51,230 nt of DNA, from contig PAAY01000016.1 in assembly GCA_002698985.1 (NCBI GenBank), positions 1-51,230 on the forward strand, read 5' to 3'. The position numbers and the translations under genes were made by a program. Shown piece after piece: positions 34,680 through 42,852 of this stretch; within the stretch, counting starts at the first letter, position 1; every line of letters starts with the position of its first letter. The stretch comes from Saprospirales bacterium (lineage in GTDB: Bacteria > Bacteroidota > Bacteroidia > Chitinophagales > Saprospiraceae). The notes beneath the pieces were generated by a model that was not told the DNA's origin, did no database searches, and saw nothing but the letters and a program-made list of their open reading frames with translations.

Positions 34680-35606
34680 ATGGAACCACTCATTATCGTC
34701 GCCATTTTAGCTCTGTTTCTTTTGTACACCGGCCTTTTCACCGTTAAACAACAAACTGCCGCTGTGGTGCAGCGCTTCGGAAAGTTTCACAGCATCCGTC
34801 ACCCGGGTTTGCATTTCAAACTACCTGTCATTGACACCATTGCGGGAAAGATCAATCTCAAGATTCAGCAATTGGATGTGCACGTTGAGACGAAAACCAA
34901 AGACAATGTATTTGTCGGAATGAAAGTTTCTGTACAATACCGCATCCTGGACGAGGCGATTTACGATGCCTTTTACAAATTGCAGAACCCAACCGAGCAA
35001 ATCACTTCCTACGTTTTCGACGTAGTGCGAGCCGAGGTTCCGAAGATGAAACTGGACGATGTTTTTGAAAGAAAAGACGACATCGCATTGGCTATTCTAC
35101 GTGAACTGGAAGAAGCCATGAACGAATATGGTTACGGCATCATCAAGGCCCTCGTTACCGACATCGACCCGGACCAGGAAGTGAAATCTGCCATGAACCA
35201 CATCAATGCTTCTGAGCGCCGGAAGATAGCCGCTGAATACGAAGGTGAAGCCGAAAAAATTCGCATCGTTGCCAAAGCCAAAGCCGAGGCCGAAAGCAAA
35301 CGCCTCCAGGGCCAGGGTATCGCCGACCAGCGCCGGGAAATTGCCAAAGGTCTTGAAGACAGCGTGCGCATGTTGGACGGTGTGGGTATCAACTCTCAGG
35401 AGGCCTCTGCCCTCATCGTGGTGACACAACACTACGATACGCTGCAGTCGCTCGGCGAAAAATCCAATTCTACCCTCATCCTTCTGCCCAACGCACCAAA
35501 CGCAGCTGCCGACATGCTCTCGCAAATGGTCACTTCGTTCGTTGCCTCGCAGGAAATGGCCAGCTCCAACCAGGGTCAGAAAAAGATTGCGGGGAATGGG
35601 CATTGA
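34680..35606 (+). CDS. SPFH/Band 7 (HIR-type) membrane protein
   Basis: The 308-residue protein has an N-terminal membrane anchor (about residues 4-22), the SPFH domain (TAAVVQRFGKFHSIRHPGLHFKLP, given here as TAAVVQRFGKF and HSIRHPGLHFKLP) and a coiled region (about 180-245) with many Glu, Ala and Lys. The similarity is closest to the plant HIR and prohibitin-like bacterial proteins that assemble on membranes and act with proteases or lipid microdomains. No partner protease or NfeD gene lies next to it. A terminator follows 69 bases after the stop. Confidence 0.88.
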   Translation: MEPLIIVAILALFLLYTGLFTVKQQTAAVVQRFGKFHSIRHPGLHFKLPVIDTIAGKINLKIQQLDVHVETKTKDNVFVGMKVSVQYRILDEAIYDAFYKLQNPTEQITSYVFDVVRAEVPKMKLDDVFERKDDIALAILRELEEAMNEYGYGIIKALVTDIDPDQEVKSAMNHINASERRKIAAEYEGEAEKIRIVAKAKAEAESKRLQGQGIADQRREIAKGLEDSVRMLDGVGINSQEASALIVVTQHYDTLQSLGEKSNSTLILLPNAPNAAADMLSQMVTSFVASQEMASSNQGQKKIAGNGH

Positions 35607-35611
35607 GTGAT

Positions 35612-35643
35612 GAGGATTTGAGGATTTGAGGAACTGAGGAATT
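35612..35643. repeat. 8-bp tandem array after the SPFH gene
   Basis: Four 8-bp units, GAGGATTT, GAGGATTT, GAGGAACT and GAGGAATT, begin 6 bases after the stop. Closely related units occur at 40287-40310 and at the end of rfbB. Confidence 0.85.
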
Positions 35644-35674
35644 GACCAAAACCAAAAAATCCAAACGTTGAATG

Positions 35675-35694
35675 AGCCGGGGAGATTCCCGGCT
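35675..35694 (+). terminator. Intrinsic terminator for the SPFH gene
   Basis: AGCCGGG (35675-35681) pairs with CCCGGCT (35688-35694), followed by a T-rich stretch (TTTTTCTTTTTA). Confidence 0.8.
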
Positions 35695-35744
35695 TTTTCT
35701 TTTTATGCCGAACATTTGGGCACCGGCATGCTTTGATGAGAAGA

Positions 35745-35752
35745 TATATTTG
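35745..35752 (+). promoter_or_regulatory. -7 element (TATATTTG) directly before the 666-aa T9SS protein start
   Basis: TATATTTG ends 5 bases before the ATG at 35758, the same spacing as at ribF, and would give a leaderless or nearly leaderless transcript. Confidence 0.4.
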
Positions 35753-35757
35753 CAACC

Positions 35758-37758
35758 ATGCAGTTTATGAACATGAGCAATCTTTTACCCCTTGTTTTCC
35801 CAATTGCCTTTTTCGTCGCAATGCCGGCCTATGGTCAAGACAGCGATTGCAACAATCCTACCCCCATCGTGTTACCATACAGTGTTCTGAATGCCAGCAC
35901 CTGTAATGCCGGCAACAACCTGACGGACAGCCCTTGCTCCAACGGACTTTTCCTTGCAACCGAGGATCGCTTCTATTCCTACCATTCTGAAGGTGAGGAG
36001 TGCCTCTCCATCGCCCTGTCCAATGTTACCGAAGGAACCGGCCTCGGCATTTATTACGGATGCCCCGACACTGCCAGCACCTGCCTGGCTCAGGCGGGGG
36101 GCGTTCCCGGAATCACTGATGTAAGCCTGAACGCTGTTTTTCTTCCCTGGGCAGGGACTTATTACCTGGTCGTTGACAATGCAGTGGCCTGCACGGGTTT
36201 TGACTTCGAGGTTGAGAAGGTGGAGTGTCCCGTTGTTTTTCCACCTTCGGCAAATTGCGGGCAGGCCATTTCGATGAACGGTTGCAATGAGTTGATCAGC
36301 GATGTCCACATTGCCGCAGGCGAGGGAGACCCCGGTTTTATCCAGCCGGGGATCAACGATGGCTGCTGGGACGGGGCCTATCCGCTGAATTACACCTGGT
36401 TTTCATTCCGGGCGGCTTCGGCCGGGCAGTTTGCTTTCACGCTCTTTGCACAAAATGCCATGGATGCCACTGACCTGGATTTTCAGATTTGGGGGCCGGT
36501 TTCTACCGAAGATTCGCTGTGCCTGCTGGCAGCAAGTGCGCAACCCATTCGCAGCTCCTTTGCCGCAGGCGAAGAGCCAACAGGATTGGCTGCCAGCCAC
36601 CCGGTGCTGAACATTCCCGTGACTGATTTTTGCGAAGATGCCAGCGGTGACGATTTCGTAGCACCGTTGAATGTGCTGCCCGGCGAGTGGTACCTCGTGT
36701 TGGTCAATGACTGGGGGGGCGGACTTTCCAATGGCACGGTTTCCATTGATTTTTCGGGATCCGACACCGGCGTTTTGGGCGAGCCGTCGATGGTGCCCTT
36801 TGTGACCCCCGACACGCTGATCTGCCCGGGTGACAGCATCCGTTTGGCCGCTGGTGGAGGCCTGTTCTACCAGTGGATTTCCGAAGATGCGCTCTCCTGC
36901 ATTTACTGCTCCAATCCTGTGGCAAACCCTGACAGTGCACAAACCTTTTCCGTGGTCATCTCCTCATTGTGCCGGACGGATACCCTATCAACCACAGTCG
37001 GGTTTCATACGGAGCCCATAGTCGCTGCAGGCCCCGACAGTACAGTTTGTGGTTTGGAAGCGGTTCAGCTAACTGCATCGGCAAACGATCAGGGAACATA
37101 CACCTGGCTGCCTGATTCCATAATAGGGGCGTCCTACCAGCCCTCTCCGATGGTTGGGACAAACAGCTTCATCGTCGTTTTTCAGGATGCTGATGGATGT
37201 TTCGAAGTAAGGGATACGGTGACGATAGAGTGGCTGGGAGAGCTGCCGGTAAGCGGACTTGTGTTCGAACCGGATGACAGCGTTTTTATCGGCAACAACC
37301 TCATCATCAGACCCGACAGTCTCGATCCCAGCCTGGATTACTATTGGGAAGAGCCCATTGTGGCAAATTCCGATTCAATTCAATTGATCCCGGATGCTGC
37401 CGGCAACTTTGAAGTCTTGCTGACAGTGACCGACAGCAACGGTTGCTCCAAAGTGGTCGAAGCCGGGTTTGTAGTTTTGCCCATCCGTATTGACATACCC
37501 AATGTCTTCACACCCAACTCGGACGAATACAATCAGGTCTTTGGCCCTGTGATTTCAGGGGAAGGAGTGGAAACACTTTCATTGAAAATCTGGAACCGCT
37601 GGGGAGAGCTGGTGCACAGCTCTACCGGCGCCAACGGCTGGGATGGAAGGGCCAACGGTGAACCCGCCGCTTCCGACGTTTACATTTACAGAATGGAATT
37701 GCGATTGCCTTCGGGCAAAATCATGGTAAAGACCGGGGAAGTCACCCTGCTGCGCTGA
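35758..37758 (+). CDS. Secreted protein with gliding motility-associated C-terminal (T9SS type B) domain
   Basis: The 666-residue protein has a signal peptide (about residues 1-26), cysteine-rich beta modules in the first 320 residues, PKD-like or Ig-like regions (about 355-460) and ends with the CHU_C type domain (about 575-666: IPNVFTPNSDEYNQVF, then IWNRWGELVHSS). Such proteins are T9SS cargo, often surface adhesins. The inner modules with paired Cys may be lectin-like, but I cannot name them. It ends directly against the convergent HerA-like gene; the two stops form the palindrome TGATCA at 37756-37761. Confidence 0.88.
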   Translation: MQFMNMSNLLPLVFPIAFFVAMPAYGQDSDCNNPTPIVLPYSVLNASTCNAGNNLTDSPCSNGLFLATEDRFYSYHSEGEECLSIALSNVTEGTGLGIYYGCPDTASTCLAQAGGVPGITDVSLNAVFLPWAGTYYLVVDNAVACTGFDFEVEKVECPVVFPPSANCGQAISMNGCNELISDVHIAAGEGDPGFIQPGINDGCWDGAYPLNYTWFSFRAASAGQFAFTLFAQNAMDATDLDFQIWGPVSTEDSLCLLAASAQPIRSSFAAGEEPTGLAASHPVLNIPVTDFCEDASGDDFVAPLNVLPGEWYLVLVNDWGGGLSNGTVSIDFSGSDTGVLGEPSMVPFVTPDTLICPGDSIRLAAGGGLFYQWISEDALSCIYCSNPVANPDSAQTFSVVISSLCRTDTLSTTVGFHTEPIVAAGPDSTVCGLEAVQLTASANDQGTYTWLPDSIIGASYQPSPMVGTNSFIVVFQDADGCFEVRDTVTIEWLGELPVSGLVFEPDDSVFIGNNLIIRPDSLDPSLDYYWEEPIVANSDSIQLIPDAAGNFEVLLTVTDSNGCSKVVEAGFVVLPIRIDIPNVFTPNSDEYNQVFGPVISGEGVETLSLKIWNRWGELVHSSTGANGWDGRANGEPAASDVYIYRMELRLPSGKIMVKTGEVTLLR

Positions 37759-39339
37759 TCAAAACCATGAACTCTTCTTGCGGCTCGATCTGCGACGACG
37801 GGTGGTTTTGATACCCAATGCACCAAGCAGTCCCCGGGTAAACTCCCGTGCAATGGTTCGCCCGATTTGCCGGGTAGTAGGGCTGTCGAATACTTTTTGT
37901 ATGGTGGATTTTTCCCGACGGCTGCTCACCTTTCGGGCTTTTTCCTTCTGGTCTTCCAGCACCTTCTGATTATCCTCCTCCTGGGCTGATTCGATCTTTT
38001 CCTGAAGTATCTCATAAGCGCTCTCCCGGTCGATCACTTCATTGTACTTTTTGACGAGCCTGGAGCGGCTTACAATGGCGTCGATTTCCTCTTCTGTCAG
38101 CACATCCATCCGGGATTGGGGTGCCCGCAGCAAGGTATGCACCAGCGGTGTCGGAATTCCTTTTTCATTCAATGCCGTAATGAGGGCCTCGCCGATACCC
38201 AGCTCCGTTAGCAACTGATCGACATCGTAAAAATCCGTGAGCGGGTAATTTTCAGAAGCGAGTTTGATGGCCCTGCGGTCTTTGGCGGTAAAGGCCCTGA
38301 GTGCATGCTGGACTTTCAGGCCGAGCTGGCTGAGCACATCGGAGGGAATGTCCGCAGGGTTTTGGGTGACGAAGAAAATGCCTACGCCCTTTGAGCGGAT
38401 GAGTTTCACGATGGCTTCGATCTGGTCCAGAAGTGCATCTGAGGCCTCTTCGAAAACGAGATGTGCCTCGTCTATAAACATGACCAGCTTGGGCTGCCCG
38501 GTATCACCCTCTTCCGGAAAAGTGGCGTAGATCTCTGCGAGAATTTGCAGCATGAAGGTGGAGAAAAGCTTGGGCCTGTCCTGAATGTCCGTCAGCCTGA
38601 CAATGGATACGATGCCTTTGCCATTCTCGTCAAAACGGCAGAGGTCATTCACATCGAAAGAGCGCTCACCAAAAAACAACTCAGCCCCCTGCTGCTCCAG
38701 TTCCACTACTTTTCGCATGATGGACCCCAGCGAAGCGGTTGAGATAAGTCCGTATTCCTTTTCAAATTCTTCCTTCCCTTCGTCTGAAACGTATTGCAGC
38801 ACTTTTTTAAAATCGGCAAGATCGAGCAGTGGCAGTTGTCTGTCGTCGCAATATTTGAACACGACGGCCACCACCCCACCCTGGGTATCATTCAGCCCGA
38901 GAATTTTTGAAAACAGTACCGGACCAAACTCTGAAACAGTGGCCCGCAACCGGGCACCTTTTTCATTGCTGAGCGTCAGAAACTCAACAGGACTGCCGGA
39001 GGGAGTGAACGGGATGCCAATTTTTTCATGACGTTCATCAATTTTCGGGTGGCCGGGACTGGGAACGGCAATGCCACTCAAGTCACCTTTCACATCCATC
39101 AACAATGAGGGTACGCCGGCCGCCGAAAGCTGTTCGGCAATGATCTGGAGTGTTTTGGTTTTACCCGTACCAGTGGCACCTGCTATCAGGCCATGCCGGT
39201 TGAAGGTCTTTAGCGGCACCTTCACCAGCAGATTGGTGATAGGCTCTTTGTCGAGCATGGCGGCACCAAGGGTGATGCTCGGGCCTTTGAAGGTATATCC
39301 TTTAGTGATTTCTTCGATGAACTTTTCTCGCTTATCCAT
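37759..39339 (-). CDS. HerA-like ATPase (DUF853 family)
   Basis: This P-loop ATPase of 526 residues (start chosen at 39339, MDKREKFIEE) has Walker A GATGTGKT at 54-61 and Walker B LVMFIDEAHLVF. The DUF853 fold includes the pattern GIFFVTQNPADIPSDVLSQL. HerA-like proteins are DNA-translocating hexamers that pair with nucleases. The C-terminal tail is strongly basic (TTRRRRSSRKKSSW). The nuclease gene ends 20 bases upstream, so they may be co-transcribed. The frame start at 39417 would overlap the nuclease CDS by more than 50 bases, so I did not use it. Confidence 0.85.
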   Translation of the reverse strand: MDKREKFIEEITKGYTFKGPSITLGAAMLDKEPITNLLVKVPLKTFNRHGLIAGATGTGKTKTLQIIAEQLSAAGVPSLLMDVKGDLSGIAVPSPGHPKIDERHEKIGIPFTPSGSPVEFLTLSNEKGARLRATVSEFGPVLFSKILGLNDTQGGVVAVVFKYCDDRQLPLLDLADFKKVLQYVSDEGKEEFEKEYGLISTASLGSIMRKVVELEQQGAELFFGERSFDVNDLCRFDENGKGIVSIVRLTDIQDRPKLFSTFMLQILAEIYATFPEEGDTGQPKLVMFIDEAHLVFEEASDALLDQIEAIVKLIRSKGVGIFFVTQNPADIPSDVLSQLGLKVQHALRAFTAKDRRAIKLASENYPLTDFYDVDQLLTELGIGEALITALNEKGIPTPLVHTLLRAPQSRMDVLTEEEIDAIVSRSRLVKKYNEVIDRESAYEILQEKIESAQEEDNQKVLEDQKEKARKVSSRREKSTIQKVFDSPTTRQIGRTIAREFTRGLLGALGIKTTRRRRSSRKKSSWF

Positions 39340-39359
39340 AGGTGGTGAGTTGGTTGAGT

Positions 39360-40274
39360 CTATTGTTTGTTCCAGGATCGTACCCGGGTGCGGTACTTTT
39401 TGGGATTGGTTGGCCAAAGATCGGTATTAAAGCTACTTTCCAGTTCTTCTTCCAACTTAGGGACCAACAGGTTGTAAAAAAAGTCAATTCCGGTGACGGA
39501 TTCAACTGAATCTATTGACGTCGCAAATTCCTCAAGGGGTACATCCGTGGTCTGATTCGGAATCAAAAAGGCAATTCCCTTGAGTTCAGGCTCCGTCAAA
39601 TCCAGCAAAACCTTGAAAAAAGCATCCGGCACGGACACATCGTTGCGTCCCACCTGCTCCGGGTTTGACGAAGTGAAAACAGGACCCGACACGACGTACA
39701 AATGGTCAAATTTCTTTGCCCAGTCACGGGTCAATTCTTCCAGTTCCCGCCATACACCCTTGTTGAACCCGGAGCGCTGAGGGCTGATATTGCTCATGAA
39801 AAAGGTCTGCGACATGGCAGTGTCATTGAAGGCCATATCGGCAGCGGGAACCAGGTGCCCCCGGTCAAATTCCGGTCCGCGGAAATCCCTGGAATCGGAG
39901 GTGCCGGTTTTGATTTTTGGATCTTCGCGGAAATCATTGGTGCGCTTAACCCAGGGTTGCCGCAGGCGATCACCTAATAGTTCATACGCAACCCACTCAG
40001 CCAATTCATGTTCCTCGCAATAGCTCAGGGCATAATAGCGATGTGTGATAATTTTCCCGCAGTTTACCGAAGGAAGAAAGAAGATGCTGTCAACGGGCAG
40101 AGTTTCCAGGTTGTCGTAATCGAGGCTGACAGGTTCGGCCCCGTCATCAAGATACTCTGAAAACTTTTTGAAGGAAAACAGAAAGACAATGACGATCAGG
40201 GCGAAGAAGCCAATCCTCACAATCGTCCCACCAGCCGCATTTTTCCGGCGGTGATTGGTTCGAAATTTTGCCAT
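39360..40274 (-). CDS. Membrane-anchored DNA/RNA non-specific endonuclease (NucA/EndoG type)
   Basis: The 304-residue protein (start chosen at 40274, MAKFRTNHRR) has an N-terminal membrane anchor (about residues 18-36) and a beta-beta-alpha-Me endonuclease domain. The catalytic motif is DRGHLVPAADM, with His140, and the metal-binding Asn171 lies in FNKGVWRELE. It cleaves DNA and RNA without strong sequence preference and, with its anchor, probably faces the periplasm. It is followed closely by the HerA-like gene. Confidence 0.9.
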   Translation of the reverse strand: MAKFRTNHRRKNAAGGTIVRIGFFALIVIVFLFSFKKFSEYLDDGAEPVSLDYDNLETLPVDSIFFLPSVNCGKIITHRYYALSYCEEHELAEWVAYELLGDRLRQPWVKRTNDFREDPKIKTGTSDSRDFRGPEFDRGHLVPAADMAFNDTAMSQTFFMSNISPQRSGFNKGVWRELEELTRDWAKKFDHLYVVSGPVFTSSNPEQVGRNDVSVPDAFFKVLLDLTEPELKGIAFLIPNQTTDVPLEEFATSIDSVESVTGIDFFYNLLVPKLEEELESSFNTDLWPTNPKKYRTRVRSWNKQ

Positions 40275-40286
40275 AGCGTTTGTTTT

Positions 40287-40310
40287 GAGGAATCGAGGAA
40301 GCGAGGAATC
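40287..40310. repeat. 8-bp tandem array upstream of the nuclease gene
   Basis: Three units, GAGGAATC, GAGGAAGC and GAGGAATC, match the family of 8-bp units seen at 35612-35643. Confidence 0.8.
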
Positions 40311-40347
40311 GAACCACAGCGTGGCATCATAACTAGAATTCTCAGTT

Positions 40348-40377
40348 CCTGAGCGCACTGCAAAAAGTGCGCTCAGG
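40348..40377. other. Perfect 12-bp hairpin between rfbB and the nuclease gene
   Basis: CCTGAGCGCACT (40348-40359) pairs with AGTGCGCTCAGG (40366-40377) around six bases. No T-run follows on the minus strand, so a terminator role is not obvious. It lies next to a 10-bp array. Confidence 0.65.
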
Positions 40378-40378
40378 G

Positions 40379-40484
40379 GTTGAGAGGAGTTGAGAGAGGT
40401 TTAGAGAAGTTGAGAGAAGTTGCGCCCAGTCGCTTCTAAACTTCTGCAAACCATAACTTTAGAATAAAATCAACCTCTCTCAAC
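40379..40484. repeat. 10-bp tandem array with an inverted copy
   Basis: Units GTTGAGAGGA, GTTGAGAGAG, GTTTAGAGAA and GTTGAGAGAA run from 40379 to 40418. An inverted copy (AACCTCTCTCAAC) lies at 40472-40484 and pairs perfectly with 40389-40401. It is the same family and layout as 9725-9825. Confidence 0.8.
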
Positions 40485-40532
40485 CAACGATTCTTGCAGG
40501 CAACTCCAATTGAAAATGGCTTTTGCAGGGGA

Positions 40533-40559
40533 CTCAGTTCCTCAGTTCTTCAAATCCTC
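40533..40559. repeat. 8-bp repeat units spanning the rfbB stop codon
   Basis: On the minus strand the units GAGGATTT, GAAGAACT and GAGGAACT run from the last rfbB codons through its stop (40542-40544) into the intergenic region. They match the 35612-35643 family, so the end of the protein seems shaped by the repeat. Confidence 0.75.
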
Positions 40560-41603
40560 ATATTGTAGCTCATAGTATTTCTGGTACGCGCCGGAAGTAA
40601 CGTTGTCGAGCCACAGTTCATTGGCAAGGTACCATTGGGCTGTCAGTCGGAGGCCTTCTTCCGGAGAAATGGTTGGTTCCCAGCCCAGTTCATTCTTCAG
40701 TTTTGTGGCGTCGATGGCATAGCGGCGGTCGTGCCCCGGGCGGTCTTTTACGAAGGTGATGAGCTGACGTGAAGTGCCTTCGGGGCGGCCAAGCAGGTCA
40801 TCCATGATATCGCAAAGAGTCTGGACGAGTTCGATGTTTTTGCGCTCGTTGTTGCCGCCGATGTTGTAGGTCTCACCATTTCTTCCTCTGTGAAAAATAA
40901 GTTCGATGGCCTCGGCATGGTCAATCACCCACAGCCAATCACGGGTGTACTTTCCGTCACCGTAAATGGGCAGCGGCTTGTTGTGTTTGATGTTGTTGAT
41001 GACCAGTGGAATCAACTTTTCTGGAAATTGGTTTGGACCGTAATTGTTGGAACAATTGGAAATAACCACCGGCAGACCATAGGTGTGGTGATAGGCCCTG
41101 ACCAGGTGGTCGGAAGAAGCCTTTGAGGCAGAGTAAGGAGAGCGCGGATCGTAAGGCGTCGTTTCGACGAAAAAACCTTCCTCTCCCAGGGATCCATACA
41201 CTTCATCAGTGGAAACATGGTAAAACAGTTTGCCTTCGAAATCACCCTGCCAGGTGTCCTTGGCCGCATTGAGCAGATTGACGGTGCCAATGATATTGGT
41301 GTTGATGAAGGCAAGCGGGTCTGCTATGGAACGATCAACGTGGGATTCAGCAGCGAGGTGAATTACCCCGTCGAACCTGTGCGTGGCAAAGAGCTCATTC
41401 ACAAAGGCTGCATCGTTGATGTCACCTTTTATGAAGGTATAATTAGGCTTGTCCTCGACGTCTTTGAGGTTTTCCAGGTTACCTGCATAGGTCAGTTTGT
41501 CGAGGTTGAAAATTCGGTATTCCGGGTATTTGTTGACGAAAAGCCGGACTACATGCGAGCCGATAAACCCGGCCCCACCGGTTATCAGAATGTTTTTGTT
41601 CAT
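40542..41603 (-). CDS. rfbB: dTDP-glucose 4,6-dehydratase RfbB
   Basis: This is the second step of dTDP-L-rhamnose and related deoxysugar synthesis. The Rossmann start is ITGGAGFIGSHVVRLF. The catalytic set is visible: STDEVYG (Thr, Asp, Glu) and YSASKASSDHLVRAYH (Tyr, Lys). The family motifs NCSNNYGPNQFPEKLIP and YGDGKYTRDWLWV are intact. Length 353 is normal. No rfbA, rfbC or rfbD is in the window. The last codons coincide with an 8-bp repeat that continues past the stop. Confidence 0.95.
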   Translation of the reverse strand: MNKNILITGGAGFIGSHVVRLFVNKYPEYRIFNLDKLTYAGNLENLKDVEDKPNYTFIKGDINDAAFVNELFATHRFDGVIHLAAESHVDRSIADPLAFINTNIIGTVNLLNAAKDTWQGDFEGKLFYHVSTDEVYGSLGEEGFFVETTPYDPRSPYSASKASSDHLVRAYHHTYGLPVVISNCSNNYGPNQFPEKLIPLVINNIKHNKPLPIYGDGKYTRDWLWVIDHAEAIELIFHRGRNGETYNIGGNNERKNIELVQTLCDIMDDLLGRPEGTSRQLITFVKDRPGHDRRYAIDATKLKNELGWEPTISPEEGLRLTAQWYLANELWLDNVTSGAYQKYYELQYEDLKN

Positions 41604-41635
41604 TGCAACTTATTTTCCGTGAACGGTTGAATTCC

Positions 41636-42601
41636 TCAGGCTGTCATTTCTTTCTCATCAGTTTTCACGACCTGCTTGAAATACTCGTAGGTGCGTGCCA
41701 AACCTTCCTCGCGGTTAACCTTTGGTTCCCAACCGAGGATCGTTCTTGCCTTGGTGATATCCGGTTTGCGTTGTTTTGGATCGTCAACCGGCAGCTCTTT
41801 GAATACAATGTGTGCCTCCGGATTGTTGACGAGCTTCAAAATTTCACTGGCAAACTCCAAAACGGTGATTTCCTGCGGGTTGCCGATGTTTACCGGCTGA
41901 TCGTAATCACTCATCAGCAGTCTGAAAATACCATCCACTAGGTCGTCAACATAGCAGAAGCTGCGCGTTTGGGAACCATCTCCAAAAACTGTCAAGCCTT
42001 CACCGCGAATGGCCTGAGAGAAAAAAGCCGGCAAAACCCTTCCGTCGTTCACCCTCATGCGCGGTCCATAAGTGTTGAAAATCCGAACTATGCGGGTTTC
42101 AACATTGTGGTAGGTGTGGTAAGCCATGGTGATGGCTTCCAAGAATCTCTTTGCTTCGTCATAAACACCGCGGGGTCCAACCGGATTCACATTGCCCCAG
42201 TATTCCTCCACTTGCGGGTGCACCAGCGGGTCTCCGTACACTTCGGAGGTGGATGCCACCAGGATGCGGGCCCCCTTGGCTTTTGCAAGGCCCAAAAGGT
42301 TGTGCGTACCCAATGCACCTACCTTCAATGTCTGAATGGGCATTTGCAGGTAATCGATCGGGCTTGCCGGTGAGGCAAAGTGCAGGATGTATTTGATCTC
42401 GCCAGGCACATGCACGAACTTGGTGATGTCATGGTGGTAAAATTCAAAGTCCTCCCGTGGGAACAAATGCTCAATATTGGAAATGCTTCCGGTGAGCAAA
42501 TTGTCCATTCCGATAACGTGGTATCCTTCTTTGAGGAAGCGGTCGCAGAGGTGAGATCCAATAAAGCCTGCGGCTCCGGTGATAAGTACTCTTTCTTTCA
42601 A
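41636..42601 (-). CDS. UDP-glucuronate decarboxylase (UXS-type)
   Basis: This enzyme makes UDP-xylose from UDP-glucuronate with NAD. The 321-residue protein begins [16 protein letters not shown]. Diagnostic motifs are [35 protein letters not shown] and the later [14 protein letters not shown], together typical of UXS rather than of the general epimerases. UDP-xylose would feed surface glycans, together with the products of the adjacent RfbB. The two genes are 32 bases apart on one strand, so likely an operon. Confidence 0.93.
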   Translation of the reverse strand: MKERVLITGAAGFIGSHLCDRFLKEGYHVIGMDNLLTGSISNIEHLFPREDFEFYHHDITKFVHVPGEIKYILHFASPASPIDYLQMPIQTLKVGALGTHNLLGLAKAKGARILVASTSEVYGDPLVHPQVEEYWGNVNPVGPRGVYDEAKRFLEAITMAYHTYHNVETRIVRIFNTYGPRMRVNDGRVLPAFFSQAIRGEGLTVFGDGSQTRSFCYVDDLVDGIFRLLMSDYDQPVNIGNPQEITVLEFASEILKLVNNPEAHIVFKELPVDDPKQRKPDITKARTILGWEPKVNREEGLARTYEYFKQVVKTDEKEMTA

Positions 42602-42780
42602 AATTCTGGAGTTTAAAGGGTTGAAAGTTTGGTTGTTTCAGGTTGCAACTTCAATTAATGTATTCTGACGCAGCTGCAACAACAAAGATACTGGGATGCA
42701 TCCCTTGCGGAATGTTTTAGGCAGAATTTCGCACAACGCTGCCTCATCGCATCCCTCTGGATAAGTCTAAGAATAACGAA

Positions 42781-42804
42781 AAGGCTGCCAAAATTGGCAG
42801 CCTT
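42781..42804 (-). terminator. Terminator hairpin after the giant adhesin gene
   Basis: AAGGCTGCCA (42781-42790) pairs perfectly with TGGCAGCCTT (42795-42804) 48 bases after the stop of the giant gene. On the minus strand the stem runs into TTTTCG, a short T-run. Confidence 0.65.
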
Positions 42805-42852
42805 GGTCAAATGTTCTATGTAATGAAAAAGTCTATGCGTATTTGCGGCGGA

